Virus record (IMG/VR): IMGVR_UViG_3300020420_000028
Coordinates: 1-44,211 of that record
Reading direction: 5' to 3' (one strand)
Length of the DNA: 44,211 nucleotides
Source of the DNA: a virus
The notes below the pieces were generated by a model. The model saw only the letters and a program-made list of their open reading frames with translations, searched no databases and was not told the origin of the DNA. Position numbers and translations under genes: made by a program. Of the stretch, positions 7,311 through 15,855 are shown one piece after another. The first letter of the stretch is position 1, and the number at the start of each line of letters is the position of its first letter.

Positions 7311-7654
7311 TGCGTAGTCACTTGGAAGAACAAGTGGCTGACTTGCTCGATGAGATGGACATAGAGTATCAGTATGAATCTGAAAAGATACCATACATGA
7401 TCGAGGCTAACTATATCCCTGATTTCAAAGTTGGGGATATATACTTCGAGACTAAAGGATACTTTCCCCCAGATCAGAGGCGTAAGATGAAAGCAGTCAA
7501 GGAAGCTAACCCTGATCTTGACATACGTATTATCTTTCAATCTCCTCACAATAAAATAAACAAGCGTTCTAAAACTACCTACTCTATGTGGGCTGAAAAG
7601 AACGGTTTTCCTTGGTGTGCCTATTATGCAATCCCAGTTGACTGGCTCAGATGA
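7310..7654 (+). CDS. Endonuclease I (Holliday junction resolvase), gp3-like
   Basis: 114 residues, slightly shorter than T7 gp3 (149), with the T7 endonuclease I core: an N-terminal LEEQVADLLDE helix carrying the first acidic ligand, then YIPDF (Asp38) and FETKG (Glu47, Lys49), matching T7 Glu20, Asp55, Glu65 and Lys67. LDIRIIFQSP and a C-terminal IPVDWL match T7 in order. It resolves branched DNA and degrades host DNA to supply nucleotides. The T7 basic C-terminal tail is absent. It overlaps the primase-helicase start. Confidence 0.9.
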   Translation: MRSHLEEQVADLLDEMDIEYQYESEKIPYMIEANYIPDFKVGDIYFETKGYFPPDQRRKMKAVKEANPDLDIRIIFQSPHNKINKRSKTTYSMWAEKNGFPWCAYYAIPVDWLR

Positions 7655-9221
7655 ATCAACCTTCCTATATCACACCAGCTGTCCTGAGTGTGGTTCGTCA
7701 GATGGTAATTCCGTGTATTCTGATGGACATGCTTATTGTTTTGTATGCAACCATTATAGCAATGGAGGACATGACGATAGTGGCAAACAAAAAACAACCG
7801 CAATGCTCAAAGGTAATCCTGTTAAACTAAAGAAAAGAGGCTTGTCTGAAGAGACTTGCCGTAAATATCGCATCCACAAGGACGGAGAAACACTCCGTAT
7901 GCACTATTTTGACAAAAATGGTCAAGTTTGTGCAGCAAAAGTCCGTACAAGGGATAAAGACTTCTGGATGGAGGGTAACAACAACGACTCTCAACTTTTT
8001 GGGCAAAATTTATTCCCAGATAAGGGTACAAGGCTTACTATATATGAAGGAGAGCTCGATGCAGCCTCTGGATGGGAAGCACAACCCAAATGGCCTCATG
8101 TATCCATACCAAATGGAGCAAAGGCTGCTAAAAAATCATTACAAAAAGTTTTAGACTTACTTCAGAACTATGAAGAGGTAGTTTTATTCTTTGATAATGA
8201 TGAAGCTGGTAGACAAGCAGCACAAGAATGTGCTGAACTACTACCTGCTGGTAAAGCAAAGATTGCACGGCTTGAGAAGTACAAAGATGCTTCTGACGCA
8301 TTACAAGCTGGCGATTCTGAGGCAATAAGACGAGCCATCTGGGATGCCAAGACATACAGACCAGACGGTATTGTTGATGCCAAATCTTTACTCGAACTAA
8401 TCACCACACCCACACCCCCCGCTGACCATGACTACCCATTTCAAGGACTACAGCGAAAGCTGCACGGTATACGGTACGGAGAACTTGTCACCATTACTGC
8501 AGGATCTGGTACTGGAAAATCCTCATTCTGTAGGAGTCTTGCAAGTCATCTTCTGCACCGAAAAGAACGGGTCGGTTACTTGGCACTTGAAGAATCTAAC
8601 CGTAGGACGGCACTAGGTTTGATGTCTGCCTCGTTAGGAAGATCTTATCACTTAGGAGAATATGAACGAGCAGAACTCGAATACGCCTATAACAGTACTA
8701 TTGCTAATTGGAATCTTTTTCTGTTCGATGGCTTTGGTAGCTATGACCCTGACACAATTTACAGTAGGATCGAATACCTTGCCTGTGGATTGGAGTGTCG
8801 TGTTATATTCCTCGATCACCTCAGTATATTATTGAGTGGATTGGACGGAGATGAGAGACGTATGATAGACGTAACGATGACCAAGTTACGCTCACTTGTT
8901 GAACGCACTGGTATCGTTTTGTTTCTAGTATCGCACCTCAGACGTACACAATCAGATCAGAACCATGAGGAAGGAGCCCGTATTACTCTTGGACAACTGC
9001 GAGGATCTGCTGCGATTGCACAGCTGTCTGACACAGTTATTGCCCTTGAACGGGATCAACAAGATCCAAGCAAACGAGATACTACAACTGTTAGAGTCCT
9101 CAAGAATCGTCATTCTGGGGAAGTTGGTATCGCCAACGAATTGACTTACCACTTAGACACATGCACCTTTGAAGAAAATGAAGTTACGCCCGACTTCGAC
9201 CCAAGCACAGACTTTGGTTAA
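7626..9221 (+). CDS. DNA primase-helicase, gp4-like
   Basis: 531 residues from ATG 7626; a GTG at 7617 could add three. The N-terminal zinc finger uses Cys19, Cys22, Cys38 and Cys41 in the T7-like context SSDGNSVYSDGH. The TOPRIM primase core shows YEGELDAAS and FFDNDEAGRQ. The helicase domain has Walker A GSGTGKS (about 293-299), a Walker B strand VIFLDH, and a later SHLRR sensor segment. It is a hexameric 5'-3' helicase that also makes primers. The C-terminus is acidic (TPDFDPSTDFG), as in T7, where this tail binds DNA polymerase. It overlaps endonuclease I and the exonuclease ORF. Confidence 0.95.
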   Translation: MQSQLTGSDESTFLYHTSCPECGSSDGNSVYSDGHAYCFVCNHYSNGGHDDSGKQKTTAMLKGNPVKLKKRGLSEETCRKYRIHKDGETLRMHYFDKNGQVCAAKVRTRDKDFWMEGNNNDSQLFGQNLFPDKGTRLTIYEGELDAASGWEAQPKWPHVSIPNGAKAAKKSLQKVLDLLQNYEEVVLFFDNDEAGRQAAQECAELLPAGKAKIARLEKYKDASDALQAGDSEAIRRAIWDAKTYRPDGIVDAKSLLELITTPTPPADHDYPFQGLQRKLHGIRYGELVTITAGSGTGKSSFCRSLASHLLHRKERVGYLALEESNRRTALGLMSASLGRSYHLGEYERAELEYAYNSTIANWNLFLFDGFGSYDPDTIYSRIEYLACGLECRVIFLDHLSILLSGLDGDERRMIDVTMTKLRSLVERTGIVLFLVSHLRRTQSDQNHEEGARITLGQLRGSAAIAQLSDTVIALERDQQDPSKRDTTTVRVLKNRHSGEVGIANELTYHLDTCTFEENEVTPDFDPSTDFG

Positions 9222-9723
9222 TCTTGCGTTTGACATTGAAACAGATGGTATTGACTCCAGCTGTATACATTGTATTGTTACACAAGATTTAGATACAGGT
9301 CAGGTCATGGAGTACAACGATCAATCACTTACCGATAGTATAGTGAATGGTGTATGTGCTTTAAATGATGCAGCCAACCTTGTATCACACAATGGTATCA
9401 TGTTTGACATCCCTGAGATCAAGAAGCACTACCCGTTCTTCGAGAACAAAACATGGGACACATTGATACTCAGTAGATTCTTTCATCCTGACATGTTAGA
9501 GCTAGACCTCAGACGTAAGTGGGCTATGATGCCAGCTCGTCTGTATGGTTCACACAGCCTCGAAGCATACGGTTACAGGCTACGGTGTTTCAAAGACGAC
9601 TTTGGAAAGACCACAGACTGGAAAGACTGGTCACAAGAAATGCAAGACTACTGTAAAAAAGACGTTGCTATCCTCGCTAAACTATGGAAACATTTTCAGA
9701 AATCGCTGAAAGCGTTGTCTTAG
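9169..9723 (+). CDS. DNA polymerase A, 3'-5' exonuclease part
   Basis: 184 residues forming only the proofreading domain. Exo I is FDIETDG (Asp22, Glu24), Exo II is NGIMFD (Asp80) and Exo III is YCKKD (Tyr161, Asp165), so all metal ligands remain. It ends a few residues after the domain, where T7 gp5 continues into its polymerase part. That polymerase part is encoded in another frame from 9684, overlapping this ORF by 40 bases. It could be a genuinely separate subunit, or a fusion could arise by frameshifting. The start is uncertain: the first 50 bases overlap the helicase gene, and ATG 9178 is an alternative. Confidence 0.85.
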   Translation: MKKMKLRPTSTQAQTLVNLAFDIETDGIDSSCIHCIVTQDLDTGQVMEYNDQSLTDSIVNGVCALNDAANLVSHNGIMFDIPEIKKHYPFFENKTWDTLILSRFFHPDMLELDLRRKWAMMPARLYGSHSLEAYGYRLRCFKDDFGKTTDWKDWSQEMQDYCKKDVAILAKLWKHFQKSLKALS

Positions 9724-10946
9724 AGCATCAGATAGCAGAGCTAATGAGTCAACAAAAGACCGTTGGTTGGCCGTTTGATGTGCGTAAGGCACAAGAACTA
9801 GAAAACAAACTCTTGACTAGGCTAGAGACACTGCGTAAACAGGCTGAGAATATTTGTGCGTATGTGCCGGGAAACCTGTTCACACCTAGAAGAGACAACA
9901 AAAAACAAGGCTACATAGCTGGTGCAGAAATGCAAAGGCTCAAGGATTTTAACCCTAGTAGTCGAGAGCACATAGCATGGTGGTTCAAAACCTTTCAAGG
10001 TTGGAAACCTACTAAACTCACACCGACTGGTAAAGCAGTCATTGATGAGACAGTGCTCAAAGAAATAGGAACAGAAGAGGCATTAGTATTCTTAGAAATT
10101 TTGGTCATACAAAAGAAACTAGGAATGTTATCACAAGGAACTAATGCTTGGTTAAAGTTGGTCAAGGATGGCAGACTTCACCACTCTTGCTTTATCGGTG
10201 CAGTAACACATCGAATGGCACACTCACATCCAAACCTTGCACAGGTGAGTTCGGATGAAGATTGCCGTAAACTATTTGTTACCAATCCAAATTGGAAGCT
10301 GATTGACAGTGACTTATCTGGGATTGAACTAAGATTATTTGCTCATTATTTAGCCAGATACGATGGCGGTAGGTATGCAAAGATCTTATTAGAACAAGAC
10401 ATTCACCAAGTCAATGCAGATAAAATTGGAATCTCTCGCAGACAAGTTAAGACAATTACATATTGTTTCTTGTATGGAGGGGGCAACCAGAAACTTGGCC
10501 TTTCTTATGACAACATGCTGTCCCCAGAAGCTGCGAAGAAAAAAGGGGCAGAGATTAGGAGAGCTTATCTGGATGCTGTGGAAGGTCTCGAAGATTTGGT
10601 TGAAGCTACTCGTAGAGTTGCTGAAAGAGGTAGCATACGTGCTATCGACAAACGCCAAATCATTGTGGACAAAGAACACAAAGCATTAAATTGTTTACTA
10701 CAAGGGTCAGCAGCAGTCATCGCAAAGCGTTGGCTCCTACTAACACATCAAAACTTAGGTCACTTGACCCATGAGCGTTACGCTTTTGTACATGATGAAC
10801 AAGTGTTGGGATCTCCTGCAGAAAATGCAGAACAGATTGCTGATGTATGTAAACTATCTGCACTATTAGCTGGTGAGTATTACAACTTACGATTGCCTAT
10901 TGAAGCTGACGCACAGATCGGTGACAACTGGGCCGAGGTACACTAA
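9684..10946 (+). CDS. DNA polymerase A, polymerase part
   Basis: 420 residues carrying the family A polymerase domain. Motif A is DSDLSGIELR (Asp210), motif B (O helix) is RRQVKTITYCFLYGG (Arg252, Lys256, Tyr260), and motif C is VHDEQ (His370, Asp371, Glu372). Tyr260 aligns with T7 Tyr526 and E. coli Phe762; Tyr or Phe at this site is the usual state in lytic phages. The N-terminus (EIAESVVLEHQIAELMSQQ) matches the T7 segment following the exonuclease domain. It starts at an ATG inside the exonuclease ORF in another frame. It replicates phage DNA with the gp4-like helicase, probably with a host thioredoxin. Confidence 0.92.
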   Translation: METFSEIAESVVLEHQIAELMSQQKTVGWPFDVRKAQELENKLLTRLETLRKQAENICAYVPGNLFTPRRDNKKQGYIAGAEMQRLKDFNPSSREHIAWWFKTFQGWKPTKLTPTGKAVIDETVLKEIGTEEALVFLEILVIQKKLGMLSQGTNAWLKLVKDGRLHHSCFIGAVTHRMAHSHPNLAQVSSDEDCRKLFVTNPNWKLIDSDLSGIELRLFAHYLARYDGGRYAKILLEQDIHQVNADKIGISRRQVKTITYCFLYGGGNQKLGLSYDNMLSPEAAKKKGAEIRRAYLDAVEGLEDLVEATRRVAERGSIRAIDKRQIIVDKEHKALNCLLQGSAAVIAKRWLLLTHQNLGHLTHERYAFVHDEQVLGSPAENAEQIADVCKLSALLAGEYYNLRLPIEADAQIGDNWAEVH

Positions 10947-11668
10947 TGTTATTAATTGACTCTGACTTCCTTGCTTATAAAGCATCACAGGCTTGTGAGA
11001 TAGGTATAGACTTTGGTAATGATGTCATCATATCACAGTCACAGTTCAGTGATGTTCTCAGAGTATTTGAGAATGAGTTGAACAAGGTGACGAAGGCTAT
11101 GATGGAGGACGACTTTATCTTATACTTCTCAAGCACTAAAAATTTCCGAAAAGAAATTTATCCTGATTACAAGGGACACCGAATGAAACGTAAGCCACTT
11201 GGTTATAGACGTTTAATAAATCACTGTAGAACCAACTACAAATACTGTATACGACCAAACCTAGAAGCTGATGATGCCATTGGTATTGATGCAACTATGT
11301 TTAACAATCCAGAAAACATCGTAGTCAGTCCTGACAAGGACATGAAACAAATACCTAGTGTGTTGTGGAATATGACTGATGATGTGGTAGAGATTACAGT
11401 AGAAGATGGAGACAGATGGCATCTAATCCAAACGCTATCAGGCGACCCCACAGATGGGTACTCTGGTTGCCCCGGAATAGGAGTCAAGCGAGCTACAGAG
11501 TTATTAGATAGAAACGAAAACAAGTGGGAGGCGGTTTGTAAAGCCTTCACAGACAGAGGGTTATCAGACGATGACGCTTTACTCAATGCACGTCTAGCCA
11601 AGATCTTACGTCAAGAGGACTACGACTTAACTAATTCACAACCTATTCTTTGGAATCCTAAACTATGA
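10946..11668 (+). CDS. 5'-3' exonuclease, gp6-like (FEN family)
   Basis: 240 residues. It opens with LLIDSDFLAYKA (first metal-ligand Asp). LEADDAIG and VSPDKDM give further acidic ligands, followed by the helix-3-turn-helix segment DPTDGYSGCPGIGVKRA that holds the DNA backbone. These are the hallmarks of FEN/T7 gp6 nucleases, which remove RNA primers and degrade host DNA; size and location also match gp6. The start overlaps the polymerase stop (TAATG), and its stop overlaps the reductase start (ATGA), indicating tight coupling from replication into nucleotide synthesis. Confidence 0.92.
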   Translation: MLLIDSDFLAYKASQACEIGIDFGNDVIISQSQFSDVLRVFENELNKVTKAMMEDDFILYFSSTKNFRKEIYPDYKGHRMKRKPLGYRRLINHCRTNYKYCIRPNLEADDAIGIDATMFNNPENIVVSPDKDMKQIPSVLWNMTDDVVEITVEDGDRWHLIQTLSGDPTDGYSGCPGIGVKRATELLDRNENKWEAVCKAFTDRGLSDDDALLNARLAKILRQEDYDLTNSQPILWNPKL

Positions 11669-13068
11669 TAGACGATTTGTTTCCACATCCTTTAATATCT
11701 AGAACTGGTAGGATCGAAAACTGGATGAAAGATCCAGACGGACGTTTACCTGTCAGCTGCACAGTATTTGTTGTAGAAGATAGTATTGAAGGAAAGAATG
11801 GAATCGAAGCATCGTGGCGTTTTGTGTCACATGCTCTACGCTTTGGAGCAGGTGTTGCTGTTCACCTATCCAAAATAAGACCTGCGGGTCACACCAATGA
11901 CAAGGGCCTAGTTGCTAGTGGCCCTGTATCTTTTGGTAAAATTTACTCAGCTCTCAATGAAACTATTAGGAGGGGTGGGGTCTATAAAAATGGGGCATGT
12001 GTCTTGCATCTTGATCTTGACCATCCCGACATCCTTGAGTATATCACCACTCCTCGCTCTGAATTACCTTGGGTCAAACGATGCGTTGACCTTACCGAGG
12101 GGATGTGGAAGGATACGCCCCATAAAGAAGCCTTACTTGAGGGCATACGCTCTGGAGACATATGGCTTAACAAAATAAAATACCAAAACAATGAAAGAAT
12201 CTACTCCAACGTCTGTCTTGAGGTTTACTTGCCCTCACGAGGCACATGCCTGTTACAGCATGTCAATCTCGCTGCCTGTACTATCGGCAACATACAAGAG
12301 GGTTTCACTACAGCTATGTCCGAGCTGTGTAATCTCCATGCAAGGACAGGTGTTGGAGAATCTGGAGAATACCTTACCCCAGCACTTGACAAACAAGTGG
12401 GGCTTGGAGTGCTCGGTCTTGCCAACCTCCTCAGACGTTACAAAGTAACTTATGCAGAGTTTGGTGAGGCATTGGACAGAGTTAACTATGGTGTTGAAAC
12501 ATCAGAGAATGATAGTTCTTTACCAGTCAATGCACTTCAAATAGCATTTGCAATAAAGCGTGGCATATTATCAGCCTGTGATATTGCATGGTTACATGGT
12601 ATGAAGAGAGCTTTTGCAATAGCTCCTACCGCATCATGTAGCTACAACTCTAAAGATCTCGATGGGTATACTGCCTGTCCTGAGATCGCACCACCTATAG
12701 CTCGAAGCGTAGACCGTGACAGCGGTACGTTTGGAGTAACATCATACGACTATGGCGATGTGGAGATCGCCTCAGAGGTTGGCTGGGACGCATACAAGCG
12801 TGTAGCAGACGGCATTATGACAATGCTCCATAAGACTGGACTACTACACGGATACTCATTCAACTCATGGTCAGATGTTGTGACCTATGATGAACAGTTT
12901 ATCCAAGAGTGGTTAGATAGTCCTCAAACATCTTTATACTACTCGCTTCAAGTTATGGGAGATACACAGGATAAGTCTAGTGCCTTTGCTGCATTAGATG
13001 AGACTGAGGTTGACGATTACTTAAGCGGAATACTCGAACCCATTAAGTGCATAGGTTGTGAAGAATGA
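11665..13068 (+). CDS. nrdA: Ribonucleotide reductase large subunit, class I cyanophage type
   Basis: 467 residues, short because there is no N-terminal ATP cone. Catalytic residues: Cys32 (SCTVF), Asn182, Cys184 and Glu186 in SNVCLEV, and Cys205 in NLAACTIGN. Tyr425-Tyr426 in SLYYSLQ match the radical-transfer tyrosine pair of class I enzymes. C-terminal Cys462 and Cys465 (CIGCEE) are the thioredoxin or glutaredoxin-reducible pair. Cyanophage enzymes of this sort (P-SSP7) were long labelled class II and later reassigned to class I (Harrison et al. 2019). The adjacent small subunit supports class I. It makes deoxynucleotides for phage replication. It overlaps both neighbours by 4 bases. Confidence 0.9.
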   Translation: MIDDLFPHPLISRTGRIENWMKDPDGRLPVSCTVFVVEDSIEGKNGIEASWRFVSHALRFGAGVAVHLSKIRPAGHTNDKGLVASGPVSFGKIYSALNETIRRGGVYKNGACVLHLDLDHPDILEYITTPRSELPWVKRCVDLTEGMWKDTPHKEALLEGIRSGDIWLNKIKYQNNERIYSNVCLEVYLPSRGTCLLQHVNLAACTIGNIQEGFTTAMSELCNLHARTGVGESGEYLTPALDKQVGLGVLGLANLLRRYKVTYAEFGEALDRVNYGVETSENDSSLPVNALQIAFAIKRGILSACDIAWLHGMKRAFAIAPTASCSYNSKDLDGYTACPEIAPPIARSVDRDSGTFGVTSYDYGDVEIASEVGWDAYKRVADGIMTMLHKTGLLHGYSFNSWSDVVTYDEQFIQEWLDSPQTSLYYSLQVMGDTQDKSSAFAALDETEVDDYLSGILEPIKCIGCEE

Positions 13069-13781
13069 ACCCTTATGATAAGTTATTACACAGGAAAAGA
13101 AAGTGGACTCCCGTTAAGCCCACGAAAGGAAAACTCATGGAAGGTAGTGAAGAAGCCATCTACCGTGCTCTTGCAATACGGCATATGGAGCTTCCTGTTG
13201 GTTCCTTTATTACGGAAACCCTTAGCAAAGAGGTTCCCGATACTGCTAGAGTACTGCTCGAATCAAACGTAAAGGATGAGGAGAGACATGACCTAGCTCT
13301 TGGCTACGTTGCAGATGTCCACGGACTAGACAAGAAAGCTGAGAAAGAGGCAAAGCTACTACGTGATGCGTGGATAGCTCACCCTGACCATACTATACTA
13401 AAAGCCTTGGTAGCTGAACGTGCTGTATTTTTTGTTATTTTACCTTTCAATCGCTTTTGTGGCGATGCTGCTCTTAGGACAGTATCGGCTGATATTTCCA
13501 GAGATGAGCAAATTCATGTCGCTTGCAACAGTTTGGTATGTGCTGATATGGGTCTACGCCCTAGCTCTTCTTTGGACAAACTTAGGAAAGCTACAATAAA
13601 CTGGATCTTTGAACCACTAGCTGACATAGCACCTAACAAATATCTAAGCAGAAAATTTTGGACGGATTCAAGTGACCGTCTCATGTACGAAGGTAAAGCT
13701 CCACAGCTTGCCGACACAAAGCGAGCCCGCATGCCCGCATTTTTTGAACATGCAAACACCAATTTACCCAAGTACGCTTGA
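13065..13781 (+). CDS. nrdB: Ribonucleotide reductase small subunit, divergent, no canonical radical Tyr
   Basis: 238 residues, small for an R2 protein (usually 320-380). Candidate dimetal ligands: Glu42; Glu72 and His75 (EERH); Glu119 (AERAVFF); Glu148 and His151 (DEQIH). These match the E. coli Asp84, Glu115/His118, Glu204, Glu238/His241 pattern, although the spacing between the helices is shorter. The position of radical Tyr122 (four after the first His) is Leu79, so the usual tyrosyl radical cannot form there. This fits the overlooked beta subunit described for P-SSP7. Its start is in an ATGA overlap with nrdA. Ligand assignment is by eye. Confidence 0.8.
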   Translation: MNPYDKLLHRKRKWTPVKPTKGKLMEGSEEAIYRALAIRHMELPVGSFITETLSKEVPDTARVLLESNVKDEERHDLALGYVADVHGLDKKAEKEAKLLRDAWIAHPDHTILKALVAERAVFFVILPFNRFCGDAALRTVSADISRDEQIHVACNSLVCADMGLRPSSSLDKLRKATINWIFEPLADIAPNKYLSRKFWTDSSDRLMYEGKAPQLADTKRARMPAFFEHANTNLPKYA

Positions 13782-13932
13782 TTGGGGACGCATCCAAGTC
13801 ATCGTTGATGAACTAGATGAACAGTTCCCAGACAAGTTTCCAGACCACACCCTATCGGAGAAAGAAATATCTTATAGAGCTGGTCAATTATCAATTATAC
13901 GTATACTAAAAGAAAAATTAAAAGGAGAATAA
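13750..13932 (+). CDS. Hypothetical protein, 60 aa
   Basis: ATG 13750 lies 32 bases inside the end of nrdB and gives 60 residues: a Pro-rich start (MQTPIYPSTLDW) and two predicted helices ending in IIRILKEKLKGE. A longer frame from 13672 would run deep inside nrdB and is unlikely. It is located between nucleotide metabolism and head genes. A strong ribosome-binding site for the next gene lies within its last codons. Function unknown. Confidence 0.55.
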   Translation: MQTPIYPSTLDWGRIQVIVDELDEQFPDKFPDHTLSEKEISYRAGQLSIIRILKEKLKGE

Positions 13933-13934
13933 TT

Positions 13935-14279
13935 ATGTGCGGAAGCCTAATTTCTAACCTATTTGGAGGCGGTAGATCAACACCAGCTCCTCCACCAACA
14001 CCAGCTCCCCCAACTACTCCACCACCCCCAATGCCTATTCAACAGGCTCCTACAGAAATGCCATCAGCTCCTACTCCAGCTCCTATTGAAGAGGATCAGA
14101 CTAAGAAAAAGGCAAAGGTTAAAGCTAAGAAAGTTGCTAAGACTGCAGCTAAAAGAGGAACCACTCAACTACAGACTAAGAAACCAACAACTGGTGGCTT
14201 GAAAGGTATAACAACCAAACAAGGCGTAAGTACTGGCGGTGGTAGTACTGGCGGTGGCGGTGGTACATACGGAGGATAA
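13935..14279 (+). CDS. Low-complexity protein before portal, gp7.3-like
   Basis: 114 residues in three low-complexity blocks: a Pro/Ala/Thr-rich N-terminal half after MCGSLISNLFGGG, a Lys/Ala block (TKKKAKVKAKKVAKTAAKRG), and a Gly/Ser/Thr tail. Its place directly upstream of the portal and its Lys-rich then Gly-rich build match T7 gp7.3, a virion protein needed for tail assembly and adsorption; sequence identity itself is not apparent. AAGGAG at 13922-13927, eight bases from ATG 13935, is one of the better ribosome-binding sites in the window. It overlaps the portal start by one base. Confidence 0.6.
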   Translation: MCGSLISNLFGGGRSTPAPPPTPAPPTTPPPPMPIQQAPTEMPSAPTPAPIEEDQTKKKAKVKAKKVAKTAAKRGTTQLQTKKPTTGGLKGITTKQGVSTGGGSTGGGGGTYGG

Positions 14280-15853
14280 TGAAAAACGCACGGCAACGAT
14301 ACAACGAGTTATCAAGTCACCGTGAACAATTCTTAAATGTTGCTTATGAATGTGCAGAGCTAACCATTCCTACACTCTTAATGAGAAATGAGGGTGATGC
14401 TCTGTACAATAGCTTTCAAACACCTTGGCAATCAGTCGGAGCCAAAGGAGTCACAACCTTAAGTTCAAAACTTATGCTAGGACTTCTACCTCCGTCAACC
14501 AGTTTTTTTAAATTACAACTAGATGATTCTAATTTAGGCGTAGAGATACCGCCAGAAGCAAAGAGTGAGTTAGATCTTAGTTTTGCAAAAATAGAACGTA
14601 TGATTATGGAGAGCATTGCTGCCTCTACAGACAGAGTTCAAATATTTGCAGCACTAAAACACCTTGTCGTTACAGGTAACGCTCTTGTGTATATGGCAAA
14701 AGAGGGTATGAAGGTCTATCCATTGAATCGTTACGTTGTTGAAAGAGATGGTAATGGTAATGTTGTTGAGATAGTAACAAAAGAAAGAGTTAGTAAAAAA
14801 TTATTAGGTTTACCAGAGTTAGACGATGGCCCTAATGATGATGAAAAAGGTGACTATAAAGGTACAAAAGATGTAGATGTGTATACCTGTGTAAAACTAA
14901 ATGATGGAGGATGGCGTTGGCATCAAGAAGCTAACGACATGATACTACCTGACAGCGTAGGTAAAGCTCCAAAGGATAAAACTCCTTGGCTACCACTACG
15001 TTTTGTGACGGTAGATGGAGAAGATTACGGACGTTCTAGAGTTGAAGAGTTCCTTGGGGACTTAAAATCTTTGGAGGCGTTGATGCAAGCCATCGTTGAA
15101 GGTAGTGCAGCAGCAGCTAAAGTTGTATTTACTGTGTCTCCTTCATCAGTAACTAAACCAGCTTCACTAGCTAACGCAGGTAATGGTGCTATCATTCAAG
15201 GTAGACCAGATGATATAGGTGTGGTACAAGTTGGTAAAACTGCTGACTTTAATACAGCATACCAAATGATAAACATGTTAGAAAAAAGGTTAGCCGAGGC
15301 TTTCCTTGTCTTAAATGTACGTCAGTCAGAACGCACTACAGCGGAAGAAGTAAGGATGACACAAATGGAACTAGAGAGACAGCTGGGTGGACTATTCAGT
15401 TTGTTAACGACAGAGTTTCTAATACCCTACCTCAACCGTACTATGCACACTCTTACTAGGTCAAAAAAGATACCATCAGTACCATCAAACTTAGTAAAAC
15501 CTACCATAGTTGCAGGTATAAATGCACTTGGTAGAGGACAGGATAGAGATTCTCTTATCCAGTTTATTACAACAATCGCACAAACGATGGGGCCAGAGGC
15601 GTTACAACAATTTGTAAATCCTGATGAAGCCATCAAACGCCTTGCTGCAGCACAGGGTATTGACATACTTAATCTTGTTAAGAGTATGGAAGAGCGTAAT
15701 CAAGATCAAGAACAAGCTATGCAAGCACAACAAGCTATGTCTCTTACAGATCAAGCTGGTAAGCTGGCTGGTTCTCCCTTGATGGATCCTTCTAAGAATC
15801 CAGAACTCACTGAGACAATCGCTCAAGCTGCAACCGCACAACAACCACAGTAA
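14279..15853 (+). CDS. Portal (head-tail connector) protein, gp8-like
   Basis: 524 residues, close to T7 gp8 (536). The N-terminal RYNELSSHREQFLNVAYECA, PTLLMRNEG and the segment SSKLMLGLLPPSTSFFKLQL are diagnostic of the T7-type head-to-tail connector family. The dodecamer forms the DNA entry and exit vertex and holds the terminase, then the tail. LNVRQSERTTAEEVRMTQME, typical of the crown and stem region, is present near residue 345. The C-terminal Gln/Ala-rich tail (about 475-524) is presumably flexible. Confidence 0.93.
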   Translation: MKNARQRYNELSSHREQFLNVAYECAELTIPTLLMRNEGDALYNSFQTPWQSVGAKGVTTLSSKLMLGLLPPSTSFFKLQLDDSNLGVEIPPEAKSELDLSFAKIERMIMESIAASTDRVQIFAALKHLVVTGNALVYMAKEGMKVYPLNRYVVERDGNGNVVEIVTKERVSKKLLGLPELDDGPNDDEKGDYKGTKDVDVYTCVKLNDGGWRWHQEANDMILPDSVGKAPKDKTPWLPLRFVTVDGEDYGRSRVEEFLGDLKSLEALMQAIVEGSAAAAKVVFTVSPSSVTKPASLANAGNGAIIQGRPDDIGVVQVGKTADFNTAYQMINMLEKRLAEAFLVLNVRQSERTTAEEVRMTQMELERQLGGLFSLLTTEFLIPYLNRTMHTLTRSKKIPSVPSNLVKPTIVAGINALGRGQDRDSLIQFITTIAQTMGPEALQQFVNPDEAIKRLAAAQGIDILNLVKSMEERNQDQEQAMQAQQAMSLTDQAGKLAGSPLMDPSKNPELTETIAQAATAQQPQ

Positions 15854-15855
15854 TT

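Noticed and set aside
9684-9723. Simple sequencing error splitting the DNA polymerase
   Set aside because: Not excluded, but the break lies exactly at a domain boundary, has an ATG for the second part and no long homopolymer, so a real split was preferred.
11665-13068. Class II (B12-dependent) ribonucleotide reductase
   Set aside because: The C-terminal Tyr-Tyr pair, the adjacent ferritin-like subunit and the 2019 reassignment of the P-SSP7 clade all support class I.
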